The position numbers and the translations under genes are program-made. The notes beneath the pieces were generated by a model. It was not told the origin of the DNA. It did no database searches and worked only from the letters and a program-made list of their open reading frames with translations. Below, piece by piece: positions 7,110-15,246 of a stretch of DNA of 64,000 nt. How positions within the stretch are numbered: position 1 is the first letter of the stretch; every line of letters starts with the position of its first letter. Source of the stretch: Neotamlana sedimentorum (GTDB lineage Bacteria > Bacteroidota > Bacteroidia > Flavobacteriales > Flavobacteriaceae); assembly GCF_000943565.1 (NCBI RefSeq), contig NZ_JTDW01000001.1, forward strand, positions 310,001 to 374,000, given 5' to 3'.

Positions 7110-10100
7110 TTACCAGACTTTATAGTTGTTGTATATGTTATTAAATCTAATTAAAGGGGTGTTTTTATTTAATTCACTTTTAAACGGGTCGGCGTTATTT
7201 ATTTTATCACAAAAATTTACTATTTCTTTACAAAAAGTTTGAATTGTAATTTCTTTTTTAGTTTTTATTAGGTTGGCAATAGCCATAGTAATAGCTCCAT
7301 TGGTTTCTGCATTGCTTTCGTAATATTTCTTTGTTCCTTCTGAAGCAGAAATAACAGTAGTGCCATTGGTTAGTTTTAAATCTTCAAAAACAGATATCAT
7401 TAGGTTTATAGCCTCTATTTCTTGTAAATTGTTAACATAATAAATTTCTCCAGAATAACACGTGTTTAGTATAAGTAGTCTGTTTCTAGATTTTGTGTTG
7501 CCTAAAAGTGTATCAAAATCGTCATATGATATGCCAGTAATGCTTATATTTTCGGCTTTTGAATTATAAGAACAATAGAAATAGTTGTTTCGGCTTCTTA
7601 GAGCATGACCTGAAACAAAAAATATAATAATATCGTTTTCTTTACTGGAAGATAAAAAACTTGAAATTTTGTTGAAATTAGTTTTAGTCACCTCATTGTC
7701 TATTAAACTTAGAGATTTAACATTAGTATTTTTTGTTTCAAAAAGCTTAATTATTTTTTTAGCATCATTGGATGAATTAGGTGTTTTGCTTAGATGTTCA
7801 TATTTAGAAATCCCCAAGGAAACAATATACAAGTTAGGCTGAATAGGCTCCCCTACATACTCAACATTTATTTCCTTTTTAGCAGATGCAATTCCTTTAT
7901 TATTAATTACAGATAATAGTATTTTGTTTTTTCCGTTAGATAATGTGATGGGTAATATTTTTGAATAGGTTTGCTGCATATCTAAGTTGTAATCTGCATT
8001 TTTAACTAGTACACCATTAACGCTCACTTGTAGCTCTTCGAGTTTGTATTTATTGTCAAAAGCCTTAATGTCTAGGTTTAGAATAGGATTGTTTGTTTTA
8101 TTAGGAAGTGTCGCTTTATTTATAATGTTTAAGTCTGGTGCATGAAAATTTGAATCGAGTTCGAATTCTTGCATTCCAATTCGTTGTAATCTTTTTGTGT
8201 ATGCTAAATTGTTTAGTTCTTTTGTTTTATATAATTTATTACTTATTGTTTCTTTAAGAGCTTCAATTACTAGGTCTGGTCTATGGTATTTAAGGTCAAA
8301 TTGTTCAAAGCTATAAGCATTATTGTTTTTTAACAGTGTTACAAGCTCGTAACCTTTGCCTTTGTTTAAATAATAATTGTTAGGAAGAACAGTTATGCTA
8401 CTAAGGTTATCTTTGTGGAGGTATTTTGTGTATAATTTATTTTCTAAAGATTTATGGTAGAATGATAATTCTGTATTCGTTGTAACTAAAAATGCTTTAC
8501 TTTGACTAATATCGAAACCATCAAAAAAATAGTTTGTTTTTTTAATAGTTTTAGAACTTAGATTTAATAAATAATTAAAGGCTTTTCCATAGAGAATTAC
8601 TTGGTCTTTATTTATAAATTTTAGTTTATAATTTCCCAAAAAACCTGGGGTTGAGATGGTGAAACTATTTAAAACCTTGAAAGAGTTAATATCTACAATT
8701 TTAGCTTCTATTAATTCGTTTTTAATTTTTTTAAATAGAAGAAAACTATTTGTTGATGGTATCATAACTGAAACACCTTGAATAGTTTTGGGTAAAGTTT
8801 GTAGTTTTTTTGTATCAATATTATAAATGAAATTTGTAAAAGGTATGTACGTTTCTGTTTGATTAACTACAGGTTGGTTGAAACCAGTAATTAAAATGCG
8901 GTTAGAGTTAGGAATAAAACTCATGTTTTGTATTGCAAAAGCAGGTACAGAAATTTCTTGAGCTTCGTTTAAAATATAATTATCTGTTTTATATAGTTTA
9001 ACATTAATGTTTTGGGCATCTACTTTTGAGCCATCGTGCTTGTATGTTTTATTCATCATATTCTTCATTAAGTCATTCATTAATTTTTTATGATCTAATG
9101 GTTTGTTGGTGTTTTCTAATAGCGATGAAAATGTATTGGTTAAACTGCTGGAAATTGCTATAGCACAATAGCTTAAATCTGGACTTGTAAAATAGGGGTT
9201 GAACTGAGAGCTAGGAATTTTAATAGAGTCTGTAGGGATTAAGGAGTTAACATTCCATAATTTTAAAGTGTTATTTGTTTTTGTTAAGCCTTTGTTTGTA
9301 GAAAGGCTATATTTAAAATGAAACGGTTTGCTGGCATTACTTTCTTTAGTTCGTTTAATTGTGGTTTGGTTTTTAAAATCGAAATGTTCCAAATACATAT
9401 CTCTTTTATAAACAACAGTAGAATCTGAAGTGAAAAAGGGAGCTTCTATTTTTGCGATGTTAGATTGAAATATTTCATTAGTATTATATTCATAGTTCCA
9501 AACTCTAATTTCATTTTGATTAGTAAGCGAATAATAGATTTCGTGTTTTATTGCATCTACTACCATTATAGCTATTCGAGATGATTTTTTAAGATGTGGT
9601 ATTGCAAAATCTTGGGTTGAAACAACTTTATTTGTGTTTAAACTTTGTGTTAATTTCCCTGTTTTTATATCCCATACTTGGATGTTTTTATTTTCATCAG
9701 ATGTTATGATGGTTTCAGAGTCGGCAATTATGGCTTCATTAAACCCAACATTGTGACTTAATAGGTTAATTGTTTTTTCGGTTTTTGCATTAAATAATTC
9801 TAGATAAACTTTATGGTTTGGGTTAATATTAATATCTGTATTACCTTTTCTTTTTGAAGATGAATACATTTGCATGTATTTACAATTTACAAATAATCCA
9901 TGCTCCAAGTTCCACCCTGGAGAAGCTATTTTATGCCCTAATTGAGCATACGCTTGAAGCATTATTGTAGTGTTGAAATAAAAGGAATTAGAACCAATTG
10001 TTTGTATAGGTTTAAAAGATTCTAGGCTCCATTGTTGATAGGTAATTGGTTTGTTTGAAGAAAAATCATTACCCGAAAATATAAAGAAAGATTTGTCATC

Positions 10101-10679
10101 ATTAGAAAATTCGAAGTCTTTTATACTATTATTGATTGGAAGATTAGTATTTATATGTTTTAATAAATTAAAATTGTTGTTAACAATATTGTAAATATCA
10201 ATCTCGTTTGATTTATAGATTATTGAAATTTTCCCCCCATTTTTATTAAATTTCACTTTAGTAAAGGCATCAATTGGGCTTGTTGGTTTATGGTAAATTT
10301 CAAATAAGGGATCATTATTACTTAAATTAAAAAGTTTTATAAAGTTACTTTGTTTATTTTTTTTAGATGTTTTTATAATAGAATAGATATTTCCAGTATA
10401 ATTAATTTCAAAGTTTGTTATAGTATCATCTAGTTGTTTTTTAAGTATGATTCTTCTAGAATTGGTGTCCCAAATTTCTAATTGATTACCAGAAATTATA
10501 ATAATTTTAGATTTGTCGCCGCTTAACTTATAGTTTACACCAAAATTATTTGGTTTGTTCAATGTTTTTGAGAGTGGTTTTTGAGCAGTAAAAATGTCTT
10601 GATTTTGCGTATATACGGTAAATGGAAGAATAAAAGCAAAGAGCATAGACAAATAAGGCAAAACATTCAGATTAATCAT
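7110..10679 (-). CDS. Exported beta-propeller protein with C-terminal caspase-like (C14) protease domain
   Basis: 1189 residues with a signal peptide (about 1-24, MLFAFILPFTVYTQ). Residues 30 to about 800 are WD40-like propeller sequence; a clear blade is IITSDENKNIQVWDIKTGKL. About 860-950 is a beta-rich linker. About 955-1180 is a caspase fold opening LYIVSLGISKYEHL, with the catalytic dyad intact: His1025 in FFVSGHALRS and Cys1074 in LILNTCYSGEI. Such peptidases cut after basic or acidic residues; the specificity cannot be read here. It has no T9SS sorting tail, so a periplasmic location is likely. It is the last gene of a three-gene minus-strand cassette, after an 85-base gap that holds a perfect palindrome. 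Confidence 0.85.
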   Translation of the reverse strand: MINLNVLPYLSMLFAFILPFTVYTQNQDIFTAQKPLSKTLNKPNNFGVNYKLSGDKSKIIIISGNQLEIWDTNSRRIILKKQLDDTITNFEINYTGNIYSIIKTSKKNKQSNFIKLFNLSNNDPLFEIYHKPTSPIDAFTKVKFNKNGGKISIIYKSNEIDIYNIVNNNFNLLKHINTNLPINNSIKDFEFSNDDKSFFIFSGNDFSSNKPITYQQWSLESFKPIQTIGSNSFYFNTTIMLQAYAQLGHKIASPGWNLEHGLFVNCKYMQMYSSSKRKGNTDININPNHKVYLELFNAKTEKTINLLSHNVGFNEAIIADSETIITSDENKNIQVWDIKTGKLTQSLNTNKVVSTQDFAIPHLKKSSRIAIMVVDAIKHEIYYSLTNQNEIRVWNYEYNTNEIFQSNIAKIEAPFFTSDSTVVYKRDMYLEHFDFKNQTTIKRTKESNASKPFHFKYSLSTNKGLTKTNNTLKLWNVNSLIPTDSIKIPSSQFNPYFTSPDLSYCAIAISSSLTNTFSSLLENTNKPLDHKKLMNDLMKNMMNKTYKHDGSKVDAQNINVKLYKTDNYILNEAQEISVPAFAIQNMSFIPNSNRILITGFNQPVVNQTETYIPFTNFIYNIDTKKLQTLPKTIQGVSVMIPSTNSFLLFKKIKNELIEAKIVDINSFKVLNSFTISTPGFLGNYKLKFINKDQVILYGKAFNYLLNLSSKTIKKTNYFFDGFDISQSKAFLVTTNTELSFYHKSLENKLYTKYLHKDNLSSITVLPNNYYLNKGKGYELVTLLKNNNAYSFEQFDLKYHRPDLVIEALKETISNKLYKTKELNNLAYTKRLQRIGMQEFELDSNFHAPDLNIINKATLPNKTNNPILNLDIKAFDNKYKLEELQVSVNGVLVKNADYNLDMQQTYSKILPITLSNGKNKILLSVINNKGIASAKKEINVEYVGEPIQPNLYIVSLGISKYEHLSKTPNSSNDAKKIIKLFETKNTNVKSLSLIDNEVTKTNFNKISSFLSSSKENDIIIFFVSGHALRSRNNYFYCSYNSKAENISITGISYDDFDTLLGNTKSRNRLLILNTCYSGEIYYVNNLQEIEAINLMISVFEDLKLTNGTTVISASEGTKKYYESNAETNGAITMAIANLIKTKKEITIQTFCKEIVNFCDKINNADPFKSELNKNTPLIRFNNIYNNYKVW

Positions 10680-10734
10680 TATTCCTATATTTTTAAATGA
10701 ATAATTTAAAGTATTAAAAGTAATAGCTTATTGT

Positions 10735-10750
10735 TTGCGATAAATCGCAA
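10735..10750. promoter_or_regulatory. Perfect palindrome TTGCGAT-AA-ATCGCAA upstream of the caspase gene
   Basis: A 16-base perfect inverted repeat with 7-base arms, 55 bases before the caspase-gene start. A closely related sequence (TGCGGTTTATCGCAA) lies at 15178-15192 before the secreted repeat protein. The two sites flank the histidine kinase and regulator genes, so a shared operator is plausible. It is not a terminator, as no T run follows. Confidence 0.45.
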
Positions 10751-10764
10751 TTTGTTAAGGTCGC

Positions 10765-11454
10765 TTATATTTCAATCATAAAAGGTTCGGATTGTATCGT
10801 TTGGTTATTTGTAAAAATAAAATTGATATGCAGAAGTACCTTTGTTTTCTCAAAACTACCATTCCAAAACCCTGCCGGGAAAAACCTTAAATTTAAAGCT
10901 AATCCGCCATCTTTTGCAGCATGAGCTTGGTTTAGTTGTATAGTTTGTGTTTGACGTGTTTTTGTTATATCGATAAAAAGCTTTTCTTTTTCATCTTGTT
11001 TATGGTTAAAATAATTTTTATCAATATTAAGAGGGATTTTAGAATTGTAAATATATACCGACACTTCTTTAATGTGATATATGGCATTGTTTTTTTGCAA
11101 TTCGAAAGCAAAACGTAATTCTGGTGCAGTTTGTATGTACTTTGCGTAGCATATTTTTAATTTATCTTCAACCTTATCCTTCGCTTCTAATTTAGAAACT
11201 TGTATTTCACATGATTTACAAAATGAAATTAAATTTTGGTTAGGCGAAAATTCAAAACTTTTAATTGTTAAAGGAAGTTGTTCATATAAACTATCGGGTG
11301 TTATGTGGGTTTTAAATATTTCTTGTTTATATAATTTTAATTCATAGTAATCGGAGTGTAATTCCATATCAAGGAATTTGATTTTTGGATTTTCTTGTGA
11401 ATTGATATTTTGAAATAAAAAGACGGAGATTACGATTATAAAATTTAATTTCAT
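10765..11454 (-). CDS. Exported protein of unknown function
   Basis: 229 residues with a signal peptide (1-19, ending NINSQ). The rest is mostly beta-prone, with a CKSCEIQ motif near 58-64 and a C-terminal part reading LRFFPAGFWNGSFEKTKVLLHINFIF. I do not recognise a family. It lies 5 bases after the membrane protein gene at 11460 and 85 bases before the caspase gene, so it is the middle member of that cassette and probably works in the periplasm with the propeller-caspase protein. Confidence 0.7.
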   Translation of the reverse strand: MKLNFIIVISVFLFQNINSQENPKIKFLDMELHSDYYELKLYKQEIFKTHITPDSLYEQLPLTIKSFEFSPNQNLISFCKSCEIQVSKLEAKDKVEDKLKICYAKYIQTAPELRFAFELQKNNAIYHIKEVSVYIYNSKIPLNIDKNYFNHKQDEKEKLFIDITKTRQTQTIQLNQAHAAKDGGLALNLRFFPAGFWNGSFEKTKVLLHINFIFTNNQTIQSEPFMIEI

Positions 11455-11459
11455 ATTGT

Positions 11460-12104
11460 TTATATTTTTGATAAGGTAATTTTAGGCATCGATCTCCAAA
11501 AGGGTTTCACGTGTATTCTTTCTGCTCCAGGATATTCCTGGTTGAAATCTTCAATGTCATGAAAATATAAATCAGATTCCCCAATCATTAACCATATAAC
11601 TAGAGTGTGGTGGTTTTCTTTAGTTAATATCCCCAGTTTTTTATTGTTGTTGTTTTTAACAGAGTAAAGTATAATGTCTTTGTTTTGGTTAGTTATAATG
11701 GTAACTTTTCTATACGTAGCTAAAAATAGCGAAGCAGAAATGCTAATAATTATTAATGCAGAAATTAATACTTTTTTTAAGAGACTTGCTCTGTTAGTTG
11801 CAGGTTCAACTCCTTTATTTAAAGATGTTTTTCTTTTTTTTATAAAATCAGAAAAATTTTCATAACCTAAATAAATACATAGGTAATCAATAGTTTCCTG
11901 TTTTGGAACGCCCCTTTTTTTTCCTAAAACATATTTTTCATAAGCTCTTTCAATAGTTTTGTAAGTCACACTATTAATAGTTGGATCTTCATCAAAAGCT
12001 TCAGAAATTTTTATACAAATTGCTTGTTTTGTTGGCTGTACAATTGTTTTTTCTGCTTTTAAAAAAGCTAATTCTATAATTTCTTTTAAAATAATATCAT
12101 TCAT
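11460..12104 (-). CDS. Membrane-anchored protein with N-terminal helical (HTH-like) domain
   Basis: 214 residues. Residues 1-90 are an all-helical cytoplasmic domain ending in GVPKQETIDYLCIYLGYENFSDFIKK, a motif I associate with N-terminal domains of assorted Bacteroidetes signalling proteins; whether it binds DNA is unknown. One membrane span (about 110-130) follows, then an 80-residue outer part with YPGAERIHVKPFWRS. This topology suits a transmembrane sensor or adaptor. It is first in the cassette with the exported protein and the propeller-caspase, and is divergent from the lipoprotein and kinase genes. Confidence 0.65.
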   Translation of the reverse strand: MNDIILKEIIELAFLKAEKTIVQPTKQAICIKISEAFDEDPTINSVTYKTIERAYEKYVLGKKRGVPKQETIDYLCIYLGYENFSDFIKKRKTSLNKGVEPATNRASLLKKVLISALIIISISASLFLATYRKVTIITNQNKDIILYSVKNNNNKKLGILTKENHHTLVIWLMIGESDLYFHDIEDFNQEYPGAERIHVKPFWRSMPKITLSKI

Positions 12105-12237
12105 ATTAGTAAAAATACAAATTATTTAACAGCGGTAAAGCCTTGTTAATATTAGTGTCTTTAACATTTCCTTTACAAGTCCTAATGGTGACTTTGGGGT
12201 GTTTGTAACATTTGCTTGATTTGTTATGTAATTACTC

Positions 12238-12254
12238 TGCAACATAGTGTTGCA
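12238..12254. promoter_or_regulatory. Palindrome TGCAACA-TAG-TGTTGCA in the divergent region
   Basis: Perfect 7-base arms around a 3-base centre, in the 195-base region between the divergent genes at 12104 (minus) and 12300 (plus). No T run follows, so an operator is more likely than a terminator. The factor is unknown. Confidence 0.4.
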
Positions 12255-12299
12255 AAAATGTGAGGCCTCTCATTTTAATAACCTTTAAAAGTTTAAAAA

Positions 12300-12455
12300 A
12301 TGAGAAATCTAAAAAAAGTAGTATTAATGTTAGTTGTAATAGTGAGTGCTAGCCTTGTGTCGTGCACCAAAACAGATTTAGAAGATTCATCCAATGATCA
12401 AGAGTTATTTTCAATTGATGAAGTACAAGAAAAAGCGCAACCTAATGGTGTTTAA
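12300..12455 (+). CDS. Small lipoprotein, 51 residues
   Basis: ATG at 12300, stop TAA at 12453-12455. The sequence begins MRNLKKVVLMLVVIVSASLV and then SC, a good lipobox with Cys22 as the modified residue. The mature part is only 30 residues, acidic (LEDSSNDQELFSIDEVQEK), ending AQPNGV. It is followed at once by a strong terminator, so it has its own short transcript ahead of the kinase gene. Function unknown. The clean signal sequence and terminator argue that it is real. Confidence 0.65.
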   Translation: MRNLKKVVLMLVVIVSASLVSCTKTDLEDSSNDQELFSIDEVQEKAQPNGV

Positions 12456-12471
12456 TTTTTCTTAATAATTT

Positions 12472-12507
12472 GATAGCTACATCAAGGATTATGTAGCTAT
12501 CTTTTTT
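12472..12507 (+). terminator. Terminator after the 51-residue lipoprotein
   Basis: GATAGCTACAT (12472-12482) pairs perfectly with ATGTAGCTATC (12491-12501), followed by TTTTTT. It lies only 33 bases before the kinase ATG. Confidence 0.85.
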
Positions 12508-12540
12508 ATCTTTATTTTTTTGTTTAAAAACTTTAAGTTT

Positions 12541-14475
12541 ATGGTTTTCAGGTTTTTATTTGTGTTGCTTTTTGTTTTGGTTTCAAATTGTTCTAATACT
12601 GAATTCAAGGAGGAAATAAATAAAGATAAAGATGTTTTGGAGGTTGAGATGTTGTACTCAATTTCGAAAAACAAGAAGAAGAAATTAAATTTAAGATTAA
12701 ACGCGATAAATAGTGCGTATAAAATTCTTAAAAATAAAGAAATAGACAGTGTTCTTTCTAAGGTGTTGTATCAGAAAGCGCTATTACATTACTCAAACAA
12801 GGAATATGACAGCATGTTATATTTTAATGATATACTTATTAATAGCTCTAAATTTAAAAACGAGCATTATTACCTTGGAAATGCAAACTTTTTAAACGCC
12901 TTTTATTTTGATGATATAAAATATGTGCCAGAACGTGCTTTTTATTTCTACAATCAAGCTAAAAATCATTTTAAAAGAATTAGCGATAGTAGCGAAGTAG
13001 GCAAGTGCTTACTTAACTTAGCTTATTTACAAAACAATAGTAACGACTATTTTGGTAGTAAAGAAAGTGTTACTCAAGCACTACAGTATTTAAATGCAGA
13101 TAAAGATAAAAGCAATTTTACATCTGCGTATAACGTGCTAGCAATAAGCAATAAAGAGCTTTTAAATTATAACGAAGCTATTAAATATTATAAAAAGGCA
13201 ATTGCACTTACTAACAGCGAAATGAGTAAGTTGAATTATAAAATTAACATTTCTGTCGTACATACCGCTAATAAAAAATATAGCGAAGCTATTAAGCTGT
13301 TAAAAAGCCTTAAAAATGATACGCTTTTATTGACCTCACCTTTAAAAAAAGCAAGAGTTATAGATCATTTAGCCTATAATGAATGGTTAAAAGATTCAAT
13401 TAATACCAGTAAAGATTTATTTGCAGCTTTGGAAATAAGAGAAAAATATAATATCCCAACAGCTTTAATACCCAGTTACAAACATCTTGGAGAGTTTTTT
13501 ATTAAGAAAAATAAAGCTAAAGCTAGCGAATATTTAGAAAAAGCAATTGAGGTCTCAAAATTAGTAAAATACCCAAAAGGAGAACTAGAAGCCTTAAGAT
13601 TATTAATGGAATTGAAACCTAATAATGTTGCGTTAAAAAATCGTTACATATACTTAAGCGATAGTTTAAAACGACAAGAGCTAAATGTAAAAACACAATT
13701 TGCACATATAAAATACCAAGATCAGCAAAAAACAGAACAATTATTACAGCAAACTAACCTAGCAAAACAACGTGAAATAGCTCTTTTAAAAGAAAAAGAG
13801 CAAAAAAACATTTTCATTTTTGCAGGAATAATATTCTTGCTCATTACTCTATTTTATTTAAAATTTCAAAGCGTTAAATATAAAAACGATAAAATAGAAA
13901 GTGTTTATAAAACGCGAGAAGCCTTATCTAAAACCATACACGACGAAGTTGCAAACGAAATTAATTTGCTAACTAATTATGTCGAAAATCATTCAAACTC
14001 TCCCATGTCATCAGGAGAAAACCTGTTGAGCAATAAATTAAATAATATTTATCAACGCGCAAGAAATATATCTGCGAGCAATAATAAAATAGATTTTTCG
14101 AACTTTAAAGAAGAGTTAAATAACCTACTTGTACAATATAATCCTACAAACATTCAGCTAATAACCAATTTAGTAGAATTTGAATGGCAAAGTATAGCTA
14201 ATTATAAAAAAGGAGAAATTTACTTGGTATTGCAAGAACTTCTAGTAAATGCTAAAAAACACAGTAATGCAAGTATAATAACCTTAATATTAGGCGATAA
14301 TAATAAACAGCGCACAATTACGTATAATGATAACGGTGATGGAGCAGATTTAAATAAAGAAAGATTAAATGGTTTGAAAAATGCGGAAAATCGCATAAAA
14401 AACATAAAAGGTGTTTTTAATTTTGAAACTAGTCCTGGAAAAGGTTTCCAAGCAACAATTGTTTTTAAAAAATAA
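12541..14475 (+). CDS. TPR-containing membrane sensor histidine kinase
   Basis: 644 residues from the ATG at 12541; an in-frame TTG 21 bases earlier is less likely because the ATG gives a compact lipoprotein-type leader ending VSNC (Cys17). Residues 60-385 are tetratricopeptide repeats in the periplasm (e.g. LLNYNEAIKYYKKAIAL). A coiled stretch and one membrane span (about 424-443, IFIFAGIIFLLITLFYL) lead to a HisKA_3-like segment with the phospho-acceptor His467 in KTIHDEVANEI and an HATPase domain with QELLVNAKKHS, YNDNGDGAD and SPGKGFQATI. It is a NarL-type two-component kinase paired with the regulator 10 bases downstream. The signal sensed is unknown. Confidence 0.9.
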   Translation: MVFRFLFVLLFVLVSNCSNTEFKEEINKDKDVLEVEMLYSISKNKKKKLNLRLNAINSAYKILKNKEIDSVLSKVLYQKALLHYSNKEYDSMLYFNDILINSSKFKNEHYYLGNANFLNAFYFDDIKYVPERAFYFYNQAKNHFKRISDSSEVGKCLLNLAYLQNNSNDYFGSKESVTQALQYLNADKDKSNFTSAYNVLAISNKELLNYNEAIKYYKKAIALTNSEMSKLNYKINISVVHTANKKYSEAIKLLKSLKNDTLLLTSPLKKARVIDHLAYNEWLKDSINTSKDLFAALEIREKYNIPTALIPSYKHLGEFFIKKNKAKASEYLEKAIEVSKLVKYPKGELEALRLLMELKPNNVALKNRYIYLSDSLKRQELNVKTQFAHIKYQDQQKTEQLLQQTNLAKQREIALLKEKEQKNIFIFAGIIFLLITLFYLKFQSVKYKNDKIESVYKTREALSKTIHDEVANEINLLTNYVENHSNSPMSSGENLLSNKLNNIYQRARNISASNNKIDFSNFKEELNNLLVQYNPTNIQLITNLVEFEWQSIANYKKGEIYLVLQELLVNAKKHSNASIITLILGDNNKQRTITYNDNGDGADLNKERLNGLKNAENRIKNIKGVFNFETSPGKGFQATIVFKK

Positions 14476-14485
14476 AAGACCAATT

Positions 14486-15154
14486 ATGTTTCGAAAAATT
14501 TTAGTAGTTGAAGATCAGCAGAGTATCGGTAAAGGACTTCAAGCTATATTACAAGAAAAAACCAATGCGAATGTAGAAACCTCAAGTTATTGTGATGATG
14601 CTTATTTAAAATTAAAAGCAGCATTAAAAACGAATAAAGCTTTCGATTTATTAATAACAGACTTGTCTTTTCAAGATGATTTTTTAAAAGGCAAAATAGC
14701 CAACGGAGAAAAATTAATAGCTAAAGTAAAAGCATTACAGCCAAATCTTAAAATTGTTGTTTTTTCTATAGAAAATAATGTTGGTAAAATTAAAAGGTTG
14801 GTAAACGATGCTGGTGTTGATGCTTTTGTTGCTAAGGGAAGAAGGGAGATAGATGAAATAGGAAGAGCTATGCAAGCTATTTATAAAGATGAAAAGTATT
14901 ATTCAAAAAGCATAAAAACACTACTTAATAATTCTGAAAATATTACCGAAGTTACTAAAAACGATATTTTAATTTTAAATTTATTAGCCAATGGCTTAAA
15001 GCAAAACGAACTTCCTGCATATTTTAAAGAGCATAATATTCCTTCTGGAAGTAAACGTACAATTGAAAGCAAAATTGAACGACTTAAAACAATCCTAAAT
15101 GCCCAAACCGTACCTCATCTTATCAATATTTCAAAAAACCTAGGCTTAATTTAA
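14486..15154 (+). CDS. Response regulator with C-terminal HTH
   Basis: 222 residues from the ATG at 14486, ten bases after the kinase stop; an upstream in-frame start inside the kinase gene is unlikely. The receiver domain (1-125) has Asp10 of the acidic pocket, the phospho-acceptor Asp59 in LLITDLSF, Ser in VVFSIE and Lys in FVAKG. The C-terminal part (about 155-222; ILILNLLANGLKQNEL, SGSKRTIESKIERLK) resembles a divergent LuxR-type helix-turn-helix. It probably controls nearby genes with the kinase; the palindromes at 10735 and 15178 are candidate targets. Confidence 0.88.
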   Translation: MFRKILVVEDQQSIGKGLQAILQEKTNANVETSSYCDDAYLKLKAALKTNKAFDLLITDLSFQDDFLKGKIANGEKLIAKVKALQPNLKIVVFSIENNVGKIKRLVNDAGVDAFVAKGRREIDEIGRAMQAIYKDEKYYSKSIKTLLNNSENITEVTKNDILILNLLANGLKQNELPAYFKEHNIPSGSKRTIESKIERLKTILNAQTVPHLINISKNLGLI

Positions 15155-15177
15155 TTTTATGTAAAAAATTGATTTTC

Positions 15178-15192
15178 TGCGGTTTATCGCAA
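15178..15192. promoter_or_regulatory. Operator-like motif TGCGGTTTATCGCAA upstream of secreted repeat protein
   Basis: Resembles the perfect palindrome at 10735-10750 (the right half TATCGCAA versus AATCGCAA, the left half TGCG shared). It lies 55 bases before the ATG of the downstream gene, the same distance as the first site from its gene. Confidence 0.35.
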
Positions 15193-15246
15193 TGTGATTT
15201 GGGTTGTTTAATCTAATTTAGATAGCAAACTTTAAAGCTATTAACA

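Noticed and set aside
12520-12540. TTG start of the histidine kinase
   Set aside because: The ATG at 12541 gives a compact lipoprotein-type leader and leaves room after the terminator.
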